This document shows positions 9,890-20,860 of a DNA stretch of 31,981 nt, in pieces. Made by a program: the position numbers and the translations under genes. The stretch is from Gnetum montanum (Eukaryota > Streptophyta > Gnetopsida > Gnetales > Gnetaceae), in assembly GCA_015680685.1 (NCBI GenBank), contig MNCI01004533.1, positions 2,298 through 34,278 of the forward strand, written 5' to 3'. The stretch's first letter is position 1. Each line of letters starts with the position of its first letter. The notes under the pieces were generated by a model. The model saw only the letters and a list, made by a program, of their open reading frames with translations, ran no database searches and had not been told where the DNA came from.

Positions 9890-10345
9890 TGTTAGATAGT
9901 AATTTATAAATTTTCTTAATTTGTAAGTCATTGTTGTTATGTTAAGTTAGTTGAGTCATAAGTATATGTGAGTTATGATTCATAAGCTATTTGCTTATGA
10001 GTTAATTCCTATGATTTGTAAAGTATTCGTAAGATTAATTACTATTACGAATCAGTAACAAAGTATTGTGTCAATTACGACAAGTCATGACAGATAATCA
10101 TGTTAAAGATTTGGCCAATACCAAGTGAGTGTGTAGAGTGTAGAGATAAGAAGTTAAAAAAAAGGTACAATTTTTTGTAATTAAGAAACAAATTGTTGTG
10201 ACCAAAAGGTCCAAGAATACAAAATTGCAAAAGGAATTTAATTAAAGAAAACAAAGAATGTGATAATAAAATTACTTTATTAAGATCATAACATATTATG
10301 AAACCCTATAAACCATTTTTAAATGATAATAAATTAACATTAACA
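9890..10345 (+). mobile_element. 5' LTR of the copia element
   Basis: Starts TGTTAGATAGTAATTT and ends ...TTAACA directly before the primer site. It aligns with 23886-24335 through motifs such as 'gacaagt-atgac', 'agagataagaagtta', 'accaaaaggtc-aagaatac' and 'tta-aaaacc-t-taaa'. Length is about 456 bp. Base differences from its partner are numerous (clearly more than one in ten by eye), in contrast with the nested gypsy LTR pair. Confidence 0.88.
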
Positions 10346-10357
10346 TGGTATCAAGGT
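10346..10357 (+). promoter_or_regulatory. Primer binding site, initiator-tRNA-Met type
   Basis: TGGTATCAAGGT directly follows the LTR end. It matches the common plant copia primer site TGGTATCAGAGC for its first eight bases. It would prime minus-strand cDNA synthesis. Confidence 0.75.
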
Positions 10358-10369
10358 GAGGAGAAGGTG

Positions 10370-11060
10370 TAAGATTGAGTAATGAATAAGAATTTACAAG
10401 GAAAAACAAGAATGAAAATATTGAAGATGTAACCAATTCTATATACAATATGACATTGAAAGAAGAAGAGGATAAGAGTATTCTAAGATTAATAATGAAA
10501 AATATTGCTATTGCAAATTAATAGAAGCTTACAATAAAGAACTATAAGAATTGGGCACAAATAATAAGGATCATCCTACGAGCTAGCATATTATGGCCTT
10601 AAGCATTCTATATACTAATATCTTTGATGAAGTATCTCATCTAGTGTATGGAATGAACACAATTGAAAAAATTTAGAAGTATCTATATCATATGTTTAAA
10701 TCTCTAGATTAATCAAAGAAGGACTATATCTTCTTAAAATTATGAATAATGAACATGAAATTAGAGTAGAAATCAAAAAATTAGAACAAGTTATATGTAC
10801 CCCAAGAAATAAATAAGGTTGTGGTCATAGTATTGACATTATGAGAATAAAAAAAGTTTAAGATTTAACAATGAAAGGAATCAATAATCGACTTGTCATA
10901 TTTGTGAAAAAAAGAGGACATATACTCAAAGATTCTCTGTTATTCAACAAAGAATTATCAAAGAAAAACATGGATCAACAAAAGTGGAATAGAAACAATA
11001 ATAACAATTAGAACAATTATCACAAGGATGAAGTAAACTTGCTAAGAGATGAGGTAGTCT
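10370..11060 (+). pseudogene. copia gag (broken)
   Basis: Shows the copia gag signature NYKNWAQIIRIILRAS near 10538-10590 (family pattern N-Y-x-x-W near the N terminus). A zinc-knuckle remnant lies at 10894-10936. With one A removed from the A-run, that motif reads CHICEKRGHILKDS, i.e. C-x2-C-x4-H with the fourth Cys replaced by Ser. An A-run slippage has therefore probably broken the frame. A possible start at 10382 meets a stop after 16 codons. Nucleocapsid function is lost. Confidence 0.7.
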
Positions 11061-11089
11061 CAATTATTAAGGATATTACAAGTTAAGAT

Positions 11090-12560
11090 AAAGTGATCAA
11101 AGTAGAACACAATACTTGGTACATTGATTATGGATGTTCTAGATAAGTATTAGGAGATTGTAATCTTTTTCAAAACTTATGTGCTATAAATGTTGGTGAA
11201 GCTACAAGACCTACTCAATCTATTTCTAAATATAAAGGGATTGGTAACATCAATTGAAAATTGTAGAACAGCTAGTACAGATTAAGATTAAGAATGTCTA
11301 TTACATCCTAGCATTGAAAGAATACAATTTACTATCAATATCTAAATTGATGAAAAGCTGAACACAAAATAGTTTTTGAACAAGATACAAAAAAAATGTA
11401 AAAAGTATAATACTAGAAGATAAGTTACAAAATAAGTTGGTAGCGACAAAAGAAATAAATGTAATTTAAATTGAATCTAGTAAGAGATGTTATTTGTTCT
11501 ACAACTCATAAAATGCAAGATAAAAAGTTCAGCATGCAAAACTTAGCCATATGAATAGAAGTTATATGCATAGGTTATTATCATCATTTCATGATTTACC
11601 ACAACTTAACCTAAGTTATGACATGTTCTACAAGTCATGTGCTATTAATAAACAAACTAGAATGACTTTTTCACACACAAGGAATACAACTGTAAGAACT
11701 AAGTTAGAGATTATACACTGAGATGTTGATTCGTATGGTAATGTAACTTTGTTAGAAGGAGAAAAATACTTTGTAACCTACACTGATGATTACTCATGTA
11801 AGATGAGATATATGTTATCAAATCCAAATTAGAATTTTTTGATACCTTTAGAAAATTTAAAGCACTGGTAAAAAAAAAAAAAAGACTAGATTACCAATTA
11901 TGAAACTATGAACTAATAATGGGATAGAATACAAGAACAAATAATTCTAAGTATATTTTATGAATGAAGGAATTATTCATCAAAAGAAGGTTCCATACTA
12001 TCTATAATAGACTATCGCTAAGCTCAAAAATCAAACAATTAGTGAAATGGTACGATGTATGTTTGCCCAATCCAAATCTAATGATGCTTTCTGGGAAGAA
12101 GCTATATGAATTGCAATCCACATCATTAATAGGAGTTCTACCCTCTATCTACATTTTAGGTGTTCAAAGATAGTGTGAAATGGAAGGAAGCCCAACTTGG
12201 AATGTTCACAAGTCTTTGGTTGCAAAGTGTATAATCAAATTGTAACTCAAACCAAATCAAGCCAAAAAGTAAAAGAAGGATATTTCATAGGATATGACCT
12301 TCATACAAATGGTTATCAGATTTTGAACCTACAGGAATGAAAATTGGTAATTATAAGAGACGTAATGCTTAATGAAGATGACTTGTTGGAAGATAAACTA
12401 ATCTATAAGAGTTCTACGAATATTATTATGATGACAACGATGATTACAATGATGGTCATAGCCTTGCAGCTTTTCCACATCAACATTATGATAAAGATGA
12501 ACAAGTCAATTTAACTTCTAAGAATCCTAATCTTCAAGATAATGACAATAATAATATTGC
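11090..12560 (+). pseudogene. copia protease and integrase (broken)
   Basis: The protease active site reads WYIDYGCSR (catalytic Asp at 11126-11128; the usual motif is DSGCS). The pre-integrase zinc region HMNRSYMHRLLSSFHDLPQL...KQTRMTF spans about 11545-11680. The integrase core has the pattern H-x-DVDSYGNVTLLEGEKYFVT-YTDDYS at about 11715-11800, then TNNGIEYKN near 11910. The SSTLYLHFR stretch and SQVFGCKVYN lie at 12130-12235, and KVKEGYFIGYDLHTNGYQI at 12262-12320. All of this follows known copia Pol order. Stops and frameshifts interrupt it every 30-70 codons. Confidence 0.82.
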
Positions 12561-12769
12561 TAAAGAACCTAAGAGATCTAGAAAATAAGAGTAGATAATT
12601 AAAAATGCTAGAAACTGGGCAAACCTTGACATTACTAGACCAAGACTTATAAGAATTCAATACAATAAACCACATAATAATGATATTATTGCCAATATTA
12701 TGATCCTTGATAAAGAAGTTCCAAAGATAGTTGCTTAAGCCTTTACAATGGATCACTAGAAAACGGTAA

Positions 12770-14197
12770 TGGAGGCTAAAATTAAAATAATGAAAAAGAA
12801 ATATGGGAGTTGGTACCCTATATAAAGGAAAGATAACCTATTAACAATTGGTAGATCTTTATGACCAAACTAATAGATGATGGAACATTGGATTAGTATA
12901 AAGCCTAATTGGTTACCAAAGGATTCTCTCAAATTATGGGGATCAATGCGAAAGAGACATTTACCCGTACTACATGCATCATGGCCTTTAGGATAATAAT
13001 TTCCTTGTCTGCTAGGTTGAAATGAAAAATTTCTAATATTGATGTTAAATTAGCATTTTTGTATAGAGATTTATAGGAAGAAATCTATATGGAACAACTA
13101 GAAGGATTTGTAAAAGATGAAAAGTTTGTATGTATATTACAAAAGGCTATCTAAGGACTAAAATAAGCACTAAGAGTATGGTAGTAAAATATTGTTCAGT
13201 TCTTAATAAATTATGGATTTGTGAAATCTCAGAAAGATAGTAATCTCTATATATTGAAGAAGGAAGGGAACATTCAAATGCTTTTAGCCTTTCATATTCA
13301 TGATCTATTAATAGCAACAATGGAAGTAGACATTGTAGAGAAGTTCAAGCATCAGTGATACTTATGATTTGATATCTCAAACTTTGGCCTAATGCATTAT
13401 TATCTAAAAATGGAATTATGATAAAATTCTAATTAAATAACTCTATCTGAGATGAAGTATACAACTAATTTATTTGAAAAATACAATATGTTGAAATACA
13501 ACAAGTCTAATATTCTGATGATCCCTAGATTCAAAGTTAGTATTGAAGGAGAAATTATTGATCATACTCAATATTGTTAGTTCATTGAAGCTCTTATGTA
13601 TCTTACAAAATAAGACTAGATATCCAGTATGCAATAAATCAACTAGCCATGGTGATATAAAGGTTGAATTATCATCATATGAACATAGCCTTCCTAATCT
13701 GAAGATACATCAAAAGTACATTGACCCATGGTCTATTATCATCAAAGGAAATGAAAGTCTATGCAAACAAAGATTGGGGTGGTGATATGATAGATAGAAA
13801 TTCATATACCAACTTCCTAATTCAAGTATATGAAATTCTTGTAAGTTGGAAAAGTCATAAATAGAGAGCTATGTCTCTTTCATCTATAGAAGTTGAATAC
13901 TAAGCATTATGAAAGATGGTTCAAGATATAATATGGATTGAACAACTCCTTATATAAAATAGTATTGGTGTTCTAAAATCCATTACAATGCATTGTGATA
14001 ACCAAGCAATAATCAAAGTTGTTTGGAATCTAGTCTACCATGAGAAGAGTAAACATATTGAAATAAGTATTCACTTCATAAGATAGAAATATTTGAAAAA
14101 ATATATTAAGGTCCAGTATATATCCACAAAATCCTCAAAAGCTGATGGATTTACAAAAGCTCTTGCCAAATATTGATCCATTATGCTTTCAGAATAT
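12770..14197 (+). pseudogene. copia reverse transcriptase and RNase H (broken)
   Basis: RT blocks: EIYMEQLEGFVKDEKFVC near 13080, LQKAI-GLK-ALRVW at 13138-13185, NYGFVKSQKDSNLYILKKEG to 13270, and a YVDD equivalent decayed to FHIHDLLIA at about 13289-13315 (first Asp lost). RNase H: MHCDNQAIIKVVWN near 13990, YHEKSKHIEISIHFI, and TKSSKADGFTKALAKY ending near 14174. The reading frame would continue beyond 14202, where the gypsy element inserted, and resumes at 23705 (CTTGAAGAACTTACC...). Confidence 0.85.
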
Positions 14198-14202
14198 CTC
14201 TC
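14198..14202 (+). repeat. Left target site duplication CTCTC of the nested gypsy element
   Basis: CTCTC lies immediately before the TGATGA LTR start and is repeated exactly at 23705-23709, immediately after the TCATCA LTR end. Five bp is the usual duplication for gypsy integration. Joining the flanks restores continuous copia 3'-end sequence. Confidence 0.9.
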
Positions 14203-14213
14203 TGATGAACTGC

Positions 14214-14247
14214 GATAGCGGGACCACGATATTGGGTTCGCGATATC
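14214..14247 (+). promoter_or_regulatory. Three 14-bp phased GATATC-type sites in U3
   Basis: GATAGC at 14214, GATATT at 14228 and GATATC at 14242 each start exactly 14 bp apart. The 3' LTR has perfect GATATC at 22886, 22900 and 22914 with the same spacing and the same offset (11 bp) from the LTR end. The cluster lies upstream of the TATA box, so it may be a protein-binding array; that is inference. Confidence 0.5.
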
Positions 14248-14299
14248 AGATCCAACCATGCGATGTCGGATACTTGATATCAGGGCCTATCTCCTCACC

Positions 14300-14307
14300 T
14301 ATAAATA
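14300..14307 (+). promoter_or_regulatory. TATA box in the 5' LTR
   Basis: TATAAATA, 97 bp from the LTR start, followed by AGAGGCAACA. It is conserved with the 3' LTR (22986-22993) and three other LTRs here. An AATAAA signal at 14473 lies 173 bp further on, so the transcript start is probably just after the box and U3 is short. Confidence 0.65.
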
Positions 14308-14824
14308 AGAGGCAACATCCTTGGTTTTCACATTAGACAGTTAGTCCCTTAGCTGAACTCTTGCCATTTTCCCCCTAGAGTTAGAATTATTTTTGCATGC
14401 CCGCAGTAGGAGTCATAGAGTGAACGGATCTTTATTCAAGCATTGTGTACCTGAGCACACTTTGTGTACGGCAATAAAGATGAACTTTATGATAAACCTT
14501 GTAGCATTCAGAATACATTAATTAGCATTAATTATTATTTAATGCTTTCCTAGTTGATTAATGATTTCTCTCACCCTACGACTCTCTTAGTTAAATACAC
14601 TTAGTACGAATGCTTCAAGCATGTGTGTAGCGCTTGGTAACCCAGTGACAATTAGCGTTTGGTAATCCCAGCAATGTTGCACTGGTTCAAGATGTGTATA
14701 GCAAGTGGGAACAGATATTGGTATTAGGAGTAATTAGAACTTAGCTAATGAGTAGTTAAATTAGATTAGTTACTTAGTTATCTCTCTCCCCCTCCTTACT
14801 AGCGTAGGATATAAAACACATAAA

Positions 14825-14825
14825 N
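14825..14825. other. Ambiguous base N at a probable assembly join
   Basis: The only N in the window. The 5' LTR alignment ends at the base before it. About 196 bp of LTR plus the primer site should follow but do not. Sequence resumes within the gag leader, 19 bp before the ATG at 14844. Confidence 0.7.
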
Positions 14826-14843
14826 CACACTAAATAAGACAAT

Positions 14844-17137
14844 ATGTCTTCTTCTTTGCACAAAAGCACTTCACCGCCTAGGACTAACACAAGAAGCAAT
14901 CAGTGGCATGATACACATGACGTTGATCCACCAATCCCTTAATAGTTTCATGTGGTATATATTCATTTTGATGAATATGTACCTAACTTCACCTTTAGTT
15001 TCCATCAAGACGAACAATTGCATTGGCATGACTTGGAAGGTAACATAGTATTACCTCCCGACCATTCAATCTCAAGCATGCTCCTTCGTGCTCTCACACG
15101 AATAGGCATGCAACACTTACATACAGAATACGTTGTGCAAGACTATGATTCAAGAGACTATCATTCCATAGAGGCACAACATCAAAGGGATTTGCAACAA
15201 GAGAGACACCATAAGTCTTTGAACAAAAAATGGTCTAAGGATGCCCCCCACATTTTAAGCGAAATTGAGGATGATGAACCTGCCTCAGGTAGTCGTCCAC
15301 ATAATGATGTTCCTCCCCTTGACTTTGGCCAAGGGGTTGTGTATTAGAACCTTCATTCTACTATTCATAACCTAGGCACTAATACCAATGGACACAAAGT
15401 ATCCAAAAAAGGAACAAGGACACATGACAAAGGTGGGCATTCTAATCGCAATAGTGATCGAGGTAGAGACCATCGAAGAGAAGGTAGTAGATACAATCAT
15501 GGTGGTGGTTCTCCTTCTTTATCTTCATCATCTCCTTCACCCTCTCCTTCAGTGTCTAGATGCAGCCATAGAGAAAAAGATCGTGAGGATAAGGACAAGC
15601 AAAGTGAAAGTCACAGATGGAACAACCAAGATAGAGGACGAGGGCACTCTAGGAAATCATGACATAGAAGAAGGGAGTGTAGGGAATAGCGTAGGCATCA
15701 TAGACACCACGAATGAGATGATCATGATGAACCCCTACTCGCTACTCAAAGCATGCTAGACATAACTGAGGCTATGAGAGTTTCAACAAGGCACCAAAGA
15801 GATAGTAGGATCAAGAGGTTAGATATGAATAACATCCCACAATTTGAAGGGGGATATAACGCTGATCTTCAAAATCACTTACAAGAATTTAATGATGCAT
15901 GTGCCTTGCAAAACATAGAGAACAAGTGGCAAAAACTTAAGTTGTTCCCACGGATACTAGTAAAAGAAGCTAAAAGCTGGTACTAGTCCTTAGAACTAGA
16001 ATCCATTCGTAGGTGGAGTACTATGTTAAAATTGTTCAAAGATAAGTACCAAATGTACTCCCAGGTGTCTAACCTACAAAAAAAAAATCCAAGGATCGAA
16101 GAAAGGAAGTTATGAACCCTTGGATGCTACCATGGGCGGCTATTATGAACTATTACATCGTTGTCCAAGATCAGCTATGCCATCTCATAGATGGGCTTAG
16201 GCATGAAATGAGAAGAACCCTTGGGACTTATGCCCAAGGAAGATTATCCAAGCTTAGGCCCCATCAAATTCATAGACTATTGGAGCAAGTTGCTAAGGAA
16301 GAAGGTGAGCTACGAAGGAGAGAAAGTGTGGAAGAATATAACCAAGATCCTTCCCTTCGGAAGAAGGGAGTAAGATTTTGTGAGAATGAGGAAGAGTCAC
16401 CACTCTAAGAGATGGTGAATAGGAAAACCTTGCCTATCCAAAAGTTAAAATTAGAAGTATTAGCAAAGGTAGACCAAATGTGGAACTCCCTGGATAGTAG
16501 GTTTCAAACTATTCTCAAAATAGTAGAGGAGTCTAGAGAGTGAGGTAGTGATTGTGATAAAAGAAAAAAGAGAGAAGCAGAGAATGTAAGTAACAAGGGT
16601 AAGGGAAAAGTTGCTATTATTGAAGAGGTTGTGGACTTAGATATAGATGATGATAGTGGATGCGAGATATGTCAATATGACCATCCTGAGGGATTTTTCC
16701 ATATGATCTCACATTTGTAGGAGTCTGGGGTGTATGCACTTAATCCAAGATTAAACAAACAACAAACATCCCGACAATTACCTTATCCACAAGGTAACCC
16801 AAGGCAGTTCCACCAACATTTAACGTATTTTCCAAGTGGAACTTCACCACAACTGATTGAGCAACATCAACACTGGCAGCACCCATAATCATGGGAAATG
16901 CCACCACCAAGGCAACAATATCCTTACTGGCAACTTGACCCATATGGATATTACGTGCAACATCCAATCTCTCCACGTGACTCTATTGGTCACGTTACTT
17001 CTCAACATTACTACCAAGCCCGTGAGTACTATAGGAATCCCTCTCCTAGGGGCTATATTCCACAAGTGTACCATCCTTCAAATTCAGCCGCATCTCTCCT
17101 ACCAAGAGCTCCATTACCACCTGCTCCATTTGTATGA
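14844..17137 (+). pseudogene. gag of the nested gypsy element (broken)
   Basis: ATG at 14844 (MSSSLHKSTS...) opens a frame that continues, through stops at about 14940, 15345, 15660, 15688, 15713 and 15984, to an A-run near 16079-16088. There it shifts to the frame used at 16112-17137. Order of domains: N-terminal block with FSFHQDEQLHWHDLEGN, an acidic linker, an Arg/Ser/Asp-rich segment (about 15400-15720), and a capsid domain from about 15831 (IPQFEGGYNADLQNHLQEF) to 16260. The helix HRLLEQVAKEEGELRRRE, a zinc knuckle at 16661-16702 (CEIC-x3-H with the fourth Cys replaced by Phe) and a Tyr/Gln/Pro-rich tail follow. A further small deletion or shift lies near 16165-16180. Capsid and nucleocapsid functions are lost. 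Confidence 0.88.
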
Positions 17138-17382
17138 AGAAAATATTTTTCTTTAGAACCAACAGTCCAACCAAGCCTTTGCAACTACAAGAGGCCGAGT
17201 CTTTGGATGTCTCCATATCAAATAAAGCTTCAAAGCCCCCTTTGAGCCTAACACCACATTCAACGCATATAGTCATGTTAACACATGTTGTTACCGATTG
17301 AATCAAAGTTGGCCACCTTCCTAGAAAATTATCTAATCCTGGGAGTCCCCTGATATATCTACAAATCACTAAGAATGAGCCA

Positions 17383-17769
17383 CGCAAAGTTCTTTTGGAT
17401 TCAGGTTCCAATGTCAACCTAATATCCCAAGAAATGTACAAGGCCTAGAACCTACCTCCATTAAAAAAGAGCAACATTTGTTTAGAGTTGGCTGGCCAGT
17501 CCATCATTATTCCCTTGGGATTAGTGGAGGACATTGTTACCATTGTTTGTGGATGGTCATATCCAGTTGACTTCCTGGTGATTCAAGTGAACAACAGTAA
17601 GGGGGATTTTCCAATCATAATGGGAAGGGCATGGCTAAGCACTATCGATGCATGCCTAGGAATCTACAATCTTTCCCTAGAAATATCTAAGGAAAATACT
17701 TTCGGAAAGATTGAGAAGAAGAAAGTTCCATGCATCGCATACAGTGACATAGGGTGTAATTGCGTGTAG
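17383..17769 (+). pseudogene. Retropepsin-like protease of the nested gypsy element
   Basis: KVLLDSGSNVNLISQEMYKA has the intact D-S-G active site (Asp codon 17398-17400). One TAG stop follows at about 17447, then NLPPLKKSNICLELAGQS and the C-terminal block FPIIMGRAWLSTIDACLG. Apart from that stop the domain looks complete, at about 125 residues. It shares its frame with the RT that follows but not with the second half of gag, so gag and pol are in different frames. That may reflect decay or a natural frameshift; the sequence cannot decide. Confidence 0.87.
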
Positions 17770-18310
17770 AGATCATGGGTTGTGCAAAGTTTAACATTGC
17801 CTACATGTAATCAGTGTGCAAAAGTGATCAATATACAAAGGTTCCTGTATGCAACAGCCACACGACAAGAAGACACCTAGTGGCTAACAGCTGATCAAGA
17901 AAGTAGCTCACTTATATGCATGGAACTAACTGAGGGTTTGACTTGTGCTTACATAGATAATATAGATACAGTAGAGTAAGTCCACCACCAAATTTCAAGT
18001 CCTAACCTCAAAAACATCAACTGGGGGAAGTTGAAAATTCCTAAGAAATTTAAATAGAAGCCCCTATAGCTAAAACCATTGTCCACCGGTATGGAATACA
18101 CGTTCCCAAAGAATAGAAAACTGGTACCATCAACGCAAAACTTGCTCTACAACAGAAAGAAAGTCTGCTAAAGGTAATAAAAAAGTGGTCAAAATCCTTC
18201 ACTTGGTCATATCTAGAATTAACTGGAATAGATCGTAGGATATGCCAACATAGGATTTACATTGACTTCTCCATGAAGCCTTGAAAACAACCATAGAGGG
18301 GATTGAACCC
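17770..18310 (+). pseudogene. Protease-RT connector region (broken)
   Basis: Weakly coding linker with WGKLKIPKKFK near 18023 and LKPLSTGMEYTFP near 18070, aligned with 2290-2830 of the first fragment. Athila/Tat Pol has a similar linker before RT. Dense stops; no other function is visible. Confidence 0.65.
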
Positions 18311-18319
18311 AAAGTTGAA

Positions 18320-19060
18320 GAAAAGTAATAAAAGAAGAAATCGAACAGCTTCTAAAGGCTGGGTTCATATATCCCATTGATAATAGTGAATGGGTTAGCC
18401 CCTTAGTAATTGTGCTTAAAAAGGAAGGCAAATGGAGGGTGTGCATAGATTTTAGGCTACTAAACATGGCAACATTCAAGGATCACTTTCCATTACCATT
18501 TGTTGACCAAGTCTTAGACACAATCATAGGGCATCGTTATTATAGTTTTCTAGATGGATATAGTGGATACAACCAAATACAAATAACCTTAGAAGACCAA
18601 GCCAAAACTACATTCACCAATCCTTGGGGAATGTTTGCATACAAAAAAATGCCGTTTGGCTTGTGCAATGCCCCTGCAACATTTCAACACTTAGTTCTAA
18701 GCATATTCTAGCAACAGATAGGAAATGGTGTGAAAGTCTTTATGGATGACTTCTCCACTTATAGAGCAAACTTTGATCAAGCCTTCGACCAGTTAGAGCA
18801 AGTGCTGAAAAGATGTGTAGAAACTAATTTGAGGCTCAATTGGAAAAAGAGCCATCTGATGGTTTAAGAAGGCATAGTACTTGGGCATAAAATCTCATGT
18901 ATAGAGATAGAGGTAGACCCTGAGAAAATCAAAGTCATCAAAGGAATTACCCATCAATCGAAAACTATCAAAGACATTCGATCATTCCTTGGACACACTG
19001 GTTACTATAGGAGATTCATAGAGAACTTTTCAAAGATTGCCAAACCATTGGTAGAGCTAA
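18320..19060 (+). pseudogene. Reverse transcriptase of the nested gypsy element (broken)
   Basis: EEIEQLLKAGFIYPIDNSEW opens the domain. Then come KWRVCIDFRLLN, YSFLDGYSGYNQIQI (first catalytic Asp), the FAYKKMPFGLCNAPATFQ block at about 18627-18690, and the catalytic pair in VFMDDFSTY (Asp codons 18745-18750). LGHKI and RSFLGHTGYYRRFIENFSKI follow near 18985-19040. All catalytic Asp are retained. Stops at 18709 and about 18865 interrupt an otherwise single frame. This is the best preserved RT in the window and the one best suited to phylogenetic placement. Confidence 0.92.
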
Positions 19061-19640
19061 TAAAAAAGGATGTACCCTTTGTGTGGACTAGGGAATGCCC
19101 TATATTTCCAAACTGTGAAACAGAAGCTAGTAGAAACACCCATTCTACAAGCTCTTGATTGGTCCAAATCATTCCATGTCATGATTAACACATCCAACTA
19201 TGCCTTAGGAGCTGTACTTACACAGTTAGATGACCAGAAATGTCCTTATTACAACCACTGTGCAAGTAAAAGTATCGCTGGTGCACAACTTAACTACACT
19301 ACTACAGAAAAAGAATTAATGGCTATAGTGTTTGCACTAGAAAAGTTTAGACACTATGTATTAGGATACAAAGTATTCATACACAAAAATCATAGTGCAA
19401 TCTAGTTTCTCATGAATAAGCCAATGGTAAGCCCCTGTATTATACGATGGCTTGTAATCCTACAAGAGTTCGATTTAAAGATGATCGATCGCAAAGGCAC
19501 CAAGAATGTAGTTGCCGATCATTTATCTCGGTTGTGCTGGAACAACAAAGAGGATGAGTATCCAATTTTCGATCATTTCCCTGATGAATTCCTCTTTGTT
19601 GGTGTAGTGAATAACCAATCACCCACAGAGACAAATTAGT
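19061..19640 (+). pseudogene. RNase H of the nested gypsy element (broken)
   Basis: The frame shifts by one near 19070-19110 relative to RT. Recognisable blocks: ILQALDWSKSFHVMINTSNYALG (the Asp of the usual D-A-S is Asn), TTTEKELMAIVFALEKFRHY (Glu retained), VFIHKNHSAI (Asp of D-H-S is Asn), and VADHLSRLCWNNKEDEYP near 19510-19560. Loss of two catalytic Asp predicts no activity. Copy 3480-4000 retains both Asp. Confidence 0.87.
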
Positions 19641-19779
19641 ACAGTATCATTCTTACCTATCTCCTTACCCAAAAAACACCACAAGAGCTAGATCTTAAGA
19701 AGAAACAATAGTTTCTTCATAGAGCAAAGTACTTTATGGAGATTAATGGACCACTTTACAAAGTATGTCCTGATGGCTT

Positions 19780-20860
19780 GGTTCGATGATATGTTCCCAA
19801 TAGAGATCAACTGAATGTTCTTTAAGACACTCATGAGGGCCCTTGTAGGGGTTATTATGTTGGGAGACAAACGACCATCAAGATCTTGCTTGCAGGGCAT
19901 TATTGGCCTACCTTGTTCTAGGATGCCCGTCAATTCATCCAATCTTGTGAGCGCTGTCAACATGATGGGGGAATGATAGCTAGAATGGAGGGTTTGCAAC
20001 AATGGATTCAACCGTTAGAACCCTTCAACATTTGGGGAATTGATTTCATGGGGTTCATTACACCAATGTCTAATGAAAAGCCTTACATCATAGTTACCGT
20101 AGACTACTTAACAAAATGGGCTGAAGTAGCTACCATTAAAGATTGCACATCATCTACAGTTGCATGATTTTTCCAACAACAAGTCATCAACAAGTTTGGT
20201 ATGCCACGTGCACTTATCTCAGATAATAGAACACACTTCATAGGTGCAACTTTTTGGAAGTTAATGCAACACTTAGGGGTTGAGCACAAATTGACTACAC
20301 CATACCACCCCTAAGCAAACGGTCAAGCTGAGGTCACCAATAGGGAGATTACTAAGATACTGACTAGAACCATTAGCAAGTATAGGAGAGACTGGAGCAC
20401 TAAACTAAATGATGCTCTTTGGGCATATCGCTCCACATGGAAACTTCCTATAGGCTACTCTTCCTACGAGTTAGTGTATGGAAAACTTCCAATGCTCCCT
20501 ATCCAAACTGAGCTCCGTACACTATCCACGACATGTGACCTCAACCTTGACCTTGATTTAGCACAAAAATAAAGGTTGATGACTCTTAACTTGCTAGATG
20601 AGGACCAACTAGCTGCCCTGTCATCTAATGAATTATACAAGGCATTTAATAAACAACGTCATGACCTGAAAATTAGGAAAGTTATGTATCAACCAGGAGA
20701 TAAGGTTCTCTACTAGAACCCCACACATGTGTCACAACGTACCAAATTTCAAACACTGTGAGAAGGACCTTACATTATCTATGCAACTTTTCCTTCAGGG
20801 GCCATGACCATATATAAACCTGAGAGCCAAGATAAGACATTGTTAGTCAACATGTAACAA
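19780..20860 (+). pseudogene. Integrase of the nested gypsy element (broken)
   Basis: The N-terminal zinc-binding region HEGPCRGYYVGR...SCERCQ lies at 19832-19962. The second His is Tyr here (a CAY-to-TAY type change) whereas copy 4215-4469 keeps His. Core residues are in one frame: Asp in WGIDFMG (20042-20044), Asp in LISDNRTHF (20222-20224) and Glu in [11 protein letters not shown] (20330-20332). The last two are separated by 35 residues, the D,D-35-E spacing. The [20 protein letters not shown] block and a C-terminal KVLY/EGPYIIY region near 20700-20780 follow. TGA/TAA/TAG stops at about 20165, 20310, 20570, 20716 and 20761 break it. Confidence 0.92.

Larger units (their letters stand above)
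14203..14824 (+). mobile_element. 5' LTR of the nested gypsy element, 3' end missing
   Basis: Aligns with 22875-23508 of the 3' LTR from TGATGAAC to ...ATAAA. In the 145-nt core from 14457 to 14601 I count about 7 differences. The remaining 196 bp present in the 3' LTR (23509-23704) is absent here, and the sequence jumps across an N at 14825 to the gag leader. It carries the TATA box at 14300-14307 and an AATAAA signal at 14473-14478. Confidence 0.9.

Noticed and set aside
14952-15347. 131-codon plus-strand frame as a separate small gene
   Set aside because: It is in phase with the gag ATG at 14844 and the later gag frame. Its FHQDEQLHWHDLEGN block is also found in the minus-strand gag copy, so it is the N-terminal part of gag.
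17046-17441. 131-codon minus-strand frame
   Set aside because: Antisense to gag tail and protease, whose plus-strand motifs (DSGSNVNL) are diagnostic; no independent evidence for coding.
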